A DNA stretch of 64,000 nt from the NCBI GenBank assembly GCA_002686955.1, contig NYZA01000143.1, forward strand, positions 1 through 64,000. Direction: 5' to 3'. Positions 33,916-41,589 of this stretch are shown here, piece by piece. The position numbers and the translations under genes were made by a program. The DNA comes from Gemmatimonadota bacterium (GTDB lineage: Bacteria; GCA-2686955). Numbering within the stretch: the first letter of the stretch is position 1; every line of letters begins with the position of its first letter. The notes under the pieces are model-generated. The model worked only from the letters and a program-made list of their open reading frames with translations. It ran no database searches and was not told the DNA's origin.

Positions 33916-35346
33916 ATGTCAGACGACCAGCCGCGCCCAGAGATCGAAGCGGACGCCCCGCTCGATAACGCGGAGCCGTCCTCCAGCCCCATCGTCGCGG
34001 TCGTGGGACGCCCCAACGTCGGTAAATCGACCCTCTTCAACCGGATTCTCGGCCGCCGCCACGCCATCGTCGACGACCAGCCCGGCATCACGCGCGATCG
34101 TCTCTTTTCCGATGCGGACTGGGCCGGGCATCGGTTCACCCTGGTCGACACGGGCGGAATCGTCCCCGACTCCCCGCTGCCGATGGAAAGGCTGATCAAC
34201 TACCAGGTGGAGCAGGCGATCGACGCCGCCGATGTTCTGGTCTTTCTGATCGACGCCCAGGTCTCGCCCGGGGTCGATGATGAACGGGTGGCCCACATGC
34301 TGCGCGACACCGGCCGCCCGGTCGTGCTGGCGGCCAACAAGGCGGACAACGATGCTCTCGTGCTCGAGTCGAACCGCTACTGGTCCCTCGGTCTGGGCGA
34401 GCCCCACGCGATCTCGGCGACGCACGGCCGCGGAATCGGTGACCTGCTCGATCGCGTGACCGAGCTGCTCCCGGCCGATCCCCGCGTGGGGAGAGATGTC
34501 CCCACCGGCGTGCCCCGCGTCGCGATCATCGGTCGCCCCAATGTCGGCAAGTCGTCGCTGGTCAACGCCCTCACCGGTGAGGAGACCGCGATCGTCTCCG
34601 AGCTCCCCGGCACGACTCGTGACGCGGTCGACACCCTGGTCGAGATCGATGGCCGTCCCTATCTCTTCATCGACACCGCCGGGCTGCGCCGCCGGAGCAA
34701 GGTCGCTCGAGGGGTGGAGCATTTCTCGACCCTGCGCACGATCGCGGCGATTCAGCGCGCTGAAGTCGTTCTGGCACTGGTCGATTCCGAGGCCGGCGTG
34801 ACCGCCCAAGATGTGCGTGTGGCGGCGATGGCGGCCGATTCCGGCCGGGGCGTGGTCCTCGTCGCCAACAAATGGGATCTCGTCTCGACCGAGCCCGGGT
34901 TCAGCAAGCTCTTCGAAGAGGAGCTTCGTCGGAAGCTGCGCTTTCTCGGTTACGCCGCGCTGGAGCGGATTTCGGCCCTCACCGGTCGCCGCGTCACGAA
35001 GTTGAACCACGCGATCGATCGCGTGCACGCGCAGTTCCACCGCCGCATCCCCACGGCCGAGCTGAATCGCGCCGTCGAAGTCACGACCCGTCGCAATCCC
35101 CCGCCGGCGGTGAAGGGGAAGCAGATCCGGGTGCTCTACGCCGCGCAAGTCGGTGTGGCGCCGCAGCGTTTCGTCTACTTCGTCAATTCGCGAATCCCCC
35201 TGCCCGAGTCGTATCACCGATTCCTGAACAACCGGCTGCGGGCCGAGTTCGGGTTCGAGGGGGTGCCGCTCAGGCTCGAGCTTCGCCACCGGTCGAACAA
35301 GAAGGGACCGGGGATGGAGGAAGGGACGGGCGCGCGGCGCAAGTAG
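33916..35346 (+). CDS. der: Ribosome-assembly GTPase Der (EngA)
   Basis: The 476-residue protein contains two tandem GTPase domains: GRPNVGKSTLFNRI, DTGGIVPD, NKADNDAL, then GRPNVGKSSLVNAL, DTAGLRRRSK, NKWDLV. The C-terminal KH-like domain follows (LNHAIDRVHAQFHRRIPTAE, KGKQIRVLYAAQVGVAPQRF). Der is essential for 50S subunit maturation. ATG 33916 is chosen because upstream codons fall inside the palindromic element. A short acidic N-terminal extension (EIEADAPLDNAEPSS) precedes the first G domain. It is the only core housekeeping gene in the window. Confidence 0.97.
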   Translation: MSDDQPRPEIEADAPLDNAEPSSSPIVAVVGRPNVGKSTLFNRILGRRHAIVDDQPGITRDRLFSDADWAGHRFTLVDTGGIVPDSPLPMERLINYQVEQAIDAADVLVFLIDAQVSPGVDDERVAHMLRDTGRPVVLAANKADNDALVLESNRYWSLGLGEPHAISATHGRGIGDLLDRVTELLPADPRVGRDVPTGVPRVAIIGRPNVGKSSLVNALTGEETAIVSELPGTTRDAVDTLVEIDGRPYLFIDTAGLRRRSKVARGVEHFSTLRTIAAIQRAEVVLALVDSEAGVTAQDVRVAAMAADSGRGVVLVANKWDLVSTEPGFSKLFEEELRRKLRFLGYAALERISALTGRRVTKLNHAIDRVHAQFHRRIPTAELNRAVEVTTRRNPPPAVKGKQIRVLYAAQVGVAPQRFVYFVNSRIPLPESYHRFLNNRLRAEFGFEGVPLRLELRHRSNKKGPGMEEGTGARRK

Positions 35347-35464
35347 ACCGAAGAGATCTCCCGGGCGCCTCCCCGCTTCGCCGACCCCAAGCGTGCCCGG
35401 GCATCGCCGATCTTGACCTTGGCAACCCTCGAAAAAGCACGTATTCAGTGGCGAGTCTCGGGGC

Positions 35465-36751
35465 CTACCAGGTGCGGTTCTGCCCGGAATGGGCGGCGGC
35501 CCCGGTCGCCCGGCGCACCCGCCCCGCGATACGCCCCATATCGGCCGGCGTGAGCGTGGGATGGGTGGGCGCATAGGCCACCTCCGCCGGAATCCGGCGC
35601 GCCTCGTCGATCGACGATACCCGGCACCGATCGCGCAGGATCGGCAGGTCGGGCCACGCCGAGCAGTAGTCCTTCTGAAGATCGACGCCGAGCGCCAGGG
35701 CGCGCCGCACCAGGCCGTCTCGATCGGCCGACCGAATCGTGAAATGGAGCATCGTATCGCCGGGATCCTCGGGGGGTAGCTCCAGCCCCGGCAGATCGGC
35801 CAGCGCCCTCCTCAAGATCTCGCCGTTCCGCCGCCGCTTGGCGATCAGCTCGTCGGCCCGCTTTAGCTGCACGAGCCCCGCGGCGGCCTGCGCCTCGGAG
35901 AGCCCCGGCACGCGCCCTTCCATCGGGCGCAGGTCGAGCTCGCTCCTGTCGTCGTCCAACGCCGTTTCGATCCGCTCGCTCCTGCCCAAGATCTGCGCCG
36001 AGCGCATCACCGCGAACGCGCTAGCCGTGAACGCCGGGGGCCAACAGAGCGCGGCCGAGACAAGCTCCGAAACCAGCAATCGGGCCGTTCCTCCCGGCGC
36101 CGGGAGGGCATCGCGCAGCCGCCGCAGCCGATCCGCGAGCTCCGCGTCGTCGGTCGTGACCGCACCTCCACCCAGGGTCGAGATCCCCTTGCCCACTCCG
36201 AAGGCATGGCAGCCGATCCCGGTCGACCCCGCACGAACCCCGTCCCGTGTCGTCCCGAACGCCTGACAGGCATCTTCGATCAACTTCAGATCGTGCTCCC
36301 TGGCCACCGCGAGAACCGGATCGAGCGAGAGCGCCCGCCCGTTCAGATGCGCGACCATGATCGCTCTGGTGCGCTCCCCGACCGCCGCCCGCAGCCGCTC
36401 GGGATCGAGCAGGAATGTGCGCGGGTCGACGTCGACCGCCACCGGCTTGAACCCCGCGGCGACCACCACGACCGGCACGATCCAGAAGGTGTAGGCCGGG
36501 AGAATCACCTCGTCTCTGTCGTCCCCTTCGCTCAGCGCCTTCAGCGTGAAATAGGTCGCGGCGCGCCCCGAGGGGAAAGCGATCGCGTGCTCCTGCCTCT
36601 GCGCGGCCGCCAATGCCCGCTCGAAGCGGTCGACCGAATGGCCGCTACCCGCGGCTCGATCACGAGCGGGGCGCAGCAGCGTTCCGATCGCCTGTGCCCA
36701 TTCGCGGGCACCGTAAGAGAGGGATTGGCGCGGATAGGCGGGGAAGGGCAT
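35465..36751 (-). CDS. DegT/DnrJ/EryC1/StrS-family PLP aminotransferase
   Basis: The 428-residue protein has the family landmarks AIAFPSGRAATYFTLKALSE, EVILPAYTFW, LKLIEDACQAFGTTRDG and the PLP lysine in CHAFGVGKGISTLGGGAVTT. It is expected to transaminate a keto-sugar nucleotide. The C-terminal half is somewhat divergent (a hydrophobic AALCWPPAFTASAFAVMRSA stretch), and the usual GxNxRM motif near residue 290 is replaced by LDLRPMEGRVPGLSEAQAAA. Divergent from the carbamoyltransferase gene, 60 bp between starts. Confidence 0.85.
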   Translation of the reverse strand: MPFPAYPRQSLSYGAREWAQAIGTLLRPARDRAAGSGHSVDRFERALAAAQRQEHAIAFPSGRAATYFTLKALSEGDDRDEVILPAYTFWIVPVVVVAAGFKPVAVDVDPRTFLLDPERLRAAVGERTRAIMVAHLNGRALSLDPVLAVAREHDLKLIEDACQAFGTTRDGVRAGSTGIGCHAFGVGKGISTLGGGAVTTDDAELADRLRRLRDALPAPGGTARLLVSELVSAALCWPPAFTASAFAVMRSAQILGRSERIETALDDDRSELDLRPMEGRVPGLSEAQAAAGLVQLKRADELIAKRRRNGEILRRALADLPGLELPPEDPGDTMLHFTIRSADRDGLVRRALALGVDLQKDYCSAWPDLPILRDRCRVSSIDEARRIPAEVAYAPTHPTLTPADMGRIAGRVRRATGAAAHSGQNRTW

Positions 36752-36811
36752 GGCGGCGGATGATAACATCCGCAGTCCGTCTATCCGAAACCGCGGGGGA
36801 TCCTCCGAACG

Positions 36812-38503
36812 ATGCACGACCATATCTTGGGAATCTGTTGCTACGGCACCAACGATACCGGCGTGGCGCTCCTCGACCCCGAGGGCAAGCTGCTCTACAT
36901 GAGCGAAGAGGAGCGCTTCAGCCGTATCAAGAAGGACACCTCTTTCCCGGCCGCCGCGATCGACGATGCACTGCGACACACCGGCATTTCGATCGACGCC
37001 GTCTCCGATGTCGGCTTCTATTCCGATCTTTCCGGCGTGCGGCTCTCCGCGGCGCTCCACACGCTGCGCAATCTTCCTCTCTCTCTCCTCTTTCTCGGCG
37101 GTGGCGTCGACTCCTACCGTCGTCACCAGGGTTTCGCCCGCGTGCTTCGCGAGTTGACCGGCTTCTCGGGGAAGGTGCACCACTTCCCTCACCACCTCTG
37201 CCACGCGGCCTCCGCGTACTACCTCTCTCCTTTCGACAGCGCCGCCGTCCTCACCCTCGACGGCACGGGGGAGTTCACCACCGGCACCACGTGGCTCGGC
37301 GAAGGGATCGAGCTCCACCCTTTCGGCCGAGGCCAGTTCCCGCATTCGATCGGTCGGGTTTACGAAGCATTCACCCAATACCTCGGCTTCAAGCCGAACC
37401 GGGACGAGGGCAAGGTGATGGGCCTCGCGGGCCACGGCGACCCTGCCCGGTTCCGTTCGGCGCTCGCCGATCTCATCCACCTGGAGCCCGGCGGCCGCTA
37501 CCGCGTCAATCTCCGTTACTTCCTCTACCACCTCGGTAGCGACACTCTTTTCAGCCGCCGCCTGGTAGAGCGCTTCGGCCCGCCCCGTGTGCCGGAATCG
37601 AGTCTCGACGAACACTACCGTGACATCGCCGCCGCTGTCCAGGAGCGCCTCGAAGACGTAGGGCTACACTTGAGCCGCGCCCTCGCCGCCAAGACCCCGA
37701 CGCGCGACATCTGCCTCGCGGGTGGCGTGACGCTGAATACACAGATGAACGCCCGAATCGAAAGCGACGGCATTTTCGATCGGGTCTTCGTCCCTCCCCC
37801 GGCGGGCGACCCGGGAACCGCGCTCGGCGCGGCGAAGCTGGTCTACCACCGCGCGCACCGCGGCCGGTCGCGCGAAACGATGACACACGCCTACTGGGGG
37901 CCCTGCTACGACGACCAGGAATGCGAGCGCGCGGCGAAAGAAGCGGGCACGAGCTGGCGCCGAGTCGATGATCCGGGGGACGCCGCCGCCGAAGCGATCG
38001 CACGCGGCGAAATCGTCTCTTGGTTCCAGGGACGGATGGAGATCGGCCCTCGCGCACTGGGCAACCGCTCGATCCTCGGCGACGCACGCCGCTCCGAAAT
38101 GGCCGACGTCATGAACCGCCGGGTCAAGAAGCGCGAATCGTTCCGTCCCTTCGCCCCTGCCGTGCTGGCCGAACGTTGTGGCGACTATTTCGATCGCCCC
38201 GGCCCGCAGCCTTTCATGCTCAGCGTCTTCGGAGTGCGTGAAGAGCGCCGCTCCGAGGTCCCTTCGATCACCCATGTCGACGGCAGCGCCCGGGTCCAGA
38301 CCGTGCATCGCGAGTCGAACCCCGCCTTCTACAACCTGATCAAATGTTTCGACCGGCGCACTGGAGTGCCGGTAGTGCTCAATACATCGTTCAATGTGCG
38401 GGGCGAACCGATCGTCTGCACCCCGGCCGACGCGGCGGCGTGCTTTCAGAGCACCGATATCGACCGTCTCTACATGGGGCATATCGAGGTGATCGCTCGA
38501 TGA
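36812..38503 (+). CDS. NodU/CmcH-family carbamoyltransferase
   Basis: The 563-residue protein has an N-terminal Kae1-like ATPase domain (GICCYGTNDTGVALLDPEGK, EERFSRIKKDTSFP, HHLCHAASAYYLSPF, VLTLDGTGEFTTG, NRDEGKVMGLAGHGDP, CLAGGVTLNTQMN) and a C-terminal YrdC-like carbamoyltransfer domain (MEIGPRALGNRSILGDAR, VKKRESFRPFAPAVL, NTSFNVRGEPIV). This family carbamoylates hydroxyls of sugars or antibiotics using carbamoyl phosphate and ATP. Coupling by ATGA to a sulfatase-fold lipoprotein and neighbouring glycan genes suggest carbamoylated surface polysaccharide. Confidence 0.93.
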   Translation: MHDHILGICCYGTNDTGVALLDPEGKLLYMSEEERFSRIKKDTSFPAAAIDDALRHTGISIDAVSDVGFYSDLSGVRLSAALHTLRNLPLSLLFLGGGVDSYRRHQGFARVLRELTGFSGKVHHFPHHLCHAASAYYLSPFDSAAVLTLDGTGEFTTGTTWLGEGIELHPFGRGQFPHSIGRVYEAFTQYLGFKPNRDEGKVMGLAGHGDPARFRSALADLIHLEPGGRYRVNLRYFLYHLGSDTLFSRRLVERFGPPRVPESSLDEHYRDIAAAVQERLEDVGLHLSRALAAKTPTRDICLAGGVTLNTQMNARIESDGIFDRVFVPPPAGDPGTALGAAKLVYHRAHRGRSRETMTHAYWGPCYDDQECERAAKEAGTSWRRVDDPGDAAAEAIARGEIVSWFQGRMEIGPRALGNRSILGDARRSEMADVMNRRVKKRESFRPFAPAVLAERCGDYFDRPGPQPFMLSVFGVREERRSEVPSITHVDGSARVQTVHRESNPAFYNLIKCFDRRTGVPVVLNTSFNVRGEPIVCTPADAAACFQSTDIDRLYMGHIEVIAR

Positions 38504-40257
38504 CGCGGGTCCTCTGCGCCCTCCTCTTCTTCGCGGCCGCCGGCTGCGGTCTCGGCCCGTCTCCCCTCCCCTCGATCGTCCTGATCTCTATCGACACCCT
38601 GCGTGCCGACCACCTCTCCTGCTACGGCTACGATCGCCCCACCCCCTCGATCGACTCTCTCGCCGCCCTCGGCGTGCTCTACGAAAACGCCCACGCCTCA
38701 GCCCCCTGGACCCTGCCCTCCCACGTGAGCCTCTTCACCGGCCTCTATCCCTCATCGCACGGAGTCGTCGACACCGACCGCAGCCTCCCCCCCGCCATCG
38801 CCCAGCTCCCCGAGGCCCTGAAACGCCATGGCTACCGGACCGCTGGCTTCGGCGCCCATATCTACCTCGGCCGCAATTTCGGATTCGGCCGCGGCTTCGA
38901 CCATTACGAGATCACCCCCTATCGCAACGATCCTCAAGAGATCTCGCGCGGCGACCGAATCGTTACAAAGGGCCTTCAGTGGCTCGACTCGCGCAAGGCC
39001 GATCCGCGCCCCTTCTTCCTTTTCCTACACATTTTCGATCCCCATTGGGCATACGCCGCACCGGAGCCGTGGATCGGCAAGTACTCCTCCAATTACGTCG
39101 ACCGGATGGACGGCTCCCTTCCCGCTCTCACCCATTTCATCGACCGCCCCATGCCGGGCGAGCTTCGACAGCACGCGATCGACCTCTACGACGAAGAGGT
39201 CGCGTGGACCGACGCCCTGATCGGCCGCCTGATGCTCGAACTCAAAGCTCGAAGTATGTCGCCCATGGTCGTCCTCGTCGCCGACCATGGAGAGGAGTTC
39301 AAAGAGCACGGCTCGATGGGCCATGCAGTGACACTCTACAAGGAACAGACCCACGTTCCCCTGATCATCGTCGATCCCGAGGGCGAGCAAGGGCAACGGG
39401 TCGCGGCGCCGGTTCGCACCATCGATCTCGTTCCCACTTTGGCCGAACGAGTGGGTATTCCAAGCGATGATCCGATCTGGCAAGCGCTCGAGGGAGCATC
39501 GCTGGATCGGGTCGATCCCGAACGCCCGGTCGTGATCGAGACCACGCGCTGGGGCTCTTCCAGGAGCGCGGTGTTGCTCGGTGATCAAAAGGCGATCTCC
39601 CCTTCGAGCTATCACTGGCTGGGCCACTGGCGCCGTGACGGAGAAGTCGTGCGCGAGCCGGTGGCGCATTTCGAGCGCGAGGCGGCTCTCTACGATCTCG
39701 CCGCCGATCCGAATGAGGCCACCCCCCTTCCCTGGGATCCGCGGGCTCCGGCGGCACTCGCACTGGAAGACTGGCAGGAGCGAACTTGGAGAGGAATCCG
39801 AGTCGAAATGCGGATCGAGAAGGGGCTCGAAGCGTTCATCTGCCTGCACGGCGACATCGTTTGGCGCGACCAGGCGAAGCTCGATGATGGAATCCGCACG
39901 CTCCCCGTGCCGATCGAGGGCTCGCTGATCACGCTCTCGAACCTACCTGCCGGGCGGAACCTCCGTCTCGATCTGCCTCTGGAACCGACTCAGCTCGATT
40001 CCTTGGAAATAGAAGTGTCGGGGGACGTCTTGTGGATTCGAGCCGGGAAGGAAGAGGAGCGGAGGCTCACCGCGGGCGGCCGCTGGACAATCGCGGCTAG
40101 TGATCCCGGTGATCATCACCGAGGATTGCCCGAAGGCGAAGCCGCCGTGTCGCGAATCTCCGTACGCACCCGTTCCTTCGAGGCGGTGAGAGCCGCGAGT
40201 GAGCTCTCCGAGCACGACAGGGAAGTGTTGCGCTCGCTCGGCTATGTGGATGGGTAG
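38500..40257 (+). CDS. Sulfatase-fold lipoprotein without formylglycine motif
   Basis: The 585-residue protein has a lipoprotein signal (LCALLFFAAAGC, Cys at about residue 16) and a sulfatase-fold domain: IVLISIDTLRADHLSCYGYD, HASAPWTLPSHVSLFTGLYP, LHIFDPHWAY, VVLVADHGEEFKEHG. As in the protein at 19288, Thr replaces the Cys/Ser that becomes formylglycine, so a phosphodiesterase or transferase activity is possible. A C-terminal beta-rich domain (about residues 430-560) and the LRSLGYVDG end follow. ATG overlaps the carbamoyltransferase stop; 3' end overlaps the next gene by 16 bp in convergent orientation. Confidence 0.85.
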   Translation: MTRVLCALLFFAAAGCGLGPSPLPSIVLISIDTLRADHLSCYGYDRPTPSIDSLAALGVLYENAHASAPWTLPSHVSLFTGLYPSSHGVVDTDRSLPPAIAQLPEALKRHGYRTAGFGAHIYLGRNFGFGRGFDHYEITPYRNDPQEISRGDRIVTKGLQWLDSRKADPRPFFLFLHIFDPHWAYAAPEPWIGKYSSNYVDRMDGSLPALTHFIDRPMPGELRQHAIDLYDEEVAWTDALIGRLMLELKARSMSPMVVLVADHGEEFKEHGSMGHAVTLYKEQTHVPLIIVDPEGEQGQRVAAPVRTIDLVPTLAERVGIPSDDPIWQALEGASLDRVDPERPVVIETTRWGSSRSAVLLGDQKAISPSSYHWLGHWRRDGEVVREPVAHFEREAALYDLAADPNEATPLPWDPRAPAALALEDWQERTWRGIRVEMRIEKGLEAFICLHGDIVWRDQAKLDDGIRTLPVPIEGSLITLSNLPAGRNLRLDLPLEPTQLDSLEIEVSGDVLWIRAGKEEERRLTAGGRWTIAASDPGDHHRGLPEGEAAVSRISVRTRSFEAVRAASELSEHDREVLRSLGYVDG

Positions 40258-41567
40258 AGCGTACGCATTTTCCGGCCCAGCACGGCGATCCGCCCGGGGT
40301 GCTTGATCAACTCCGCGAAGAGCAGCGCCAACCGCCTCGGATGCGAATAGCAGCGGATCATGCTGGAGCGCCGGATCGCCGCCAGTCGCGCCGGCAACAG
40401 CTCGGAATCGTCCGCCGGCGGAATCAGACTGCCCGGCACACGATCGAAAACCGATACCAGCACGCCGTCGAGAGGCAAGCGACGGGCTTCTCGCAACATC
40501 CTCCGAAGATCGGATTCGGTATTGCCGGGCAGACCGATGATGAAGTACGCCTCCGTCTTGATTCCGGCACGCTTGCACTTTCGGACCGCCGTTTCGACGC
40601 GTTCGATCCCTTCGCTCCACGGCGCGGCATCGGTCGCGCTCCCCGAGTGCATCGCCTCGACCGATAGCGTGAGAGCGACACATCCAGCGGAGGCCATCTG
40701 CTCGAGCAATGCCTCGTTCTGCGCATCCTCGACCCGGATCCCGTTAGGCAGCTCCCAGGCCACTGGCGCTCCCTGCTTCCTCAGAATCGAAGAGAACAGC
40801 GACACGCGGCCGGCGTCGGCCGCGAAACGATCGTCTTCGATATGGATCGACCGCACTCCATGGTCCCGGTGCAGTCTGAGCATCTCCTCCGCCACACTTC
40901 CCGCTGGTCGTCCCACGAATCGACCGGTAGGAGTGGAGGGAACCGGGCAGTAGGCGCAGCCCAGTCCGCAGCCACGCGAGCTCAGCAAGGCCGTGTAGGG
41001 ATAACCGTGCGCCAACATCCCGCCGCAATAGTCCTCTACGGGAAATAGTGTACGGTCCGCGACCAGCCTCGGCCAGAGCTCGATGTCGGGCGGGCGCAAA
41101 CGCAGCTCGCCCTCGCCGCTGAATGCACCCGGAATCGCACTCGCATCGCCGTGGCTGGTCAGTGCATCCACCAGGTCGACCACGGTCGCCTCGCTCCAGA
41201 TCGGCAGCGCACCCCAGGAGTGGATCGCGCCCTCCCCAACGATCGCCCAGCTCCTTGCGGGGGGTCGCGCCCACGCCCGCGATCGGAGCACAACATCGGG
41301 ACCGGAGACGGCGACCGGCACTCTGGCCTCGATCAACTCCCCCATCATGCGGCAGCCGAGCTCCTCGCACCCGCGCGGAATCGAGACGAGCGCAAGATCC
41401 ACGGTGCCGGCCGCTGCCTGCGCGGCGATGATCCGCGGGGATGAGCGCGCCGTCTCGGCCACCAGCAGCTCGTGCCGGCGGGGAGCCAGCGCAGCGGCGA
41501 CCAGGGCCAGACCGAGGGGATAGGGCGCCTCGACCGGCGGCGAGAGATGGATCAACAGGATCCGCAT
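40242..41567 (-). CDS. B12-binding-type radical SAM protein
   Basis: The 441-residue protein has an N-terminal cobalamin-binding-like Rossmann part (RILLIHLSPPVEAPYPLGLA) and a radical SAM core with SSRGCGLGCAYCPVP, IHIEDDRFAADA, LSVEAMHSG and FIIGLPGNTESDL. This class includes methyltransferases and enzymes of hopanoid and antibiotic metabolism; substrate is unknown. It belongs to the minus-strand group 40242-46116, with a 22-bp gap from the SGNH-TPR gene upstream. Start taken as ATG 41567. Confidence 0.87.
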   Translation of the reverse strand: MRILLIHLSPPVEAPYPLGLALVAAALAPRRHELLVAETARSSPRIIAAQAAAGTVDLALVSIPRGCEELGCRMMGELIEARVPVAVSGPDVVLRSRAWARPPARSWAIVGEGAIHSWGALPIWSEATVVDLVDALTSHGDASAIPGAFSGEGELRLRPPDIELWPRLVADRTLFPVEDYCGGMLAHGYPYTALLSSRGCGLGCAYCPVPSTPTGRFVGRPAGSVAEEMLRLHRDHGVRSIHIEDDRFAADAGRVSLFSSILRKQGAPVAWELPNGIRVEDAQNEALLEQMASAGCVALTLSVEAMHSGSATDAAPWSEGIERVETAVRKCKRAGIKTEAYFIIGLPGNTESDLRRMLREARRLPLDGVLVSVFDRVPGSLIPPADDSELLPARLAAIRRSSMIRCYSHPRRLALLFAELIKHPGRIAVLGRKMRTLYPST

Positions 41568-41589
41568 CAACCTCTCCCGTTCATCGTTG

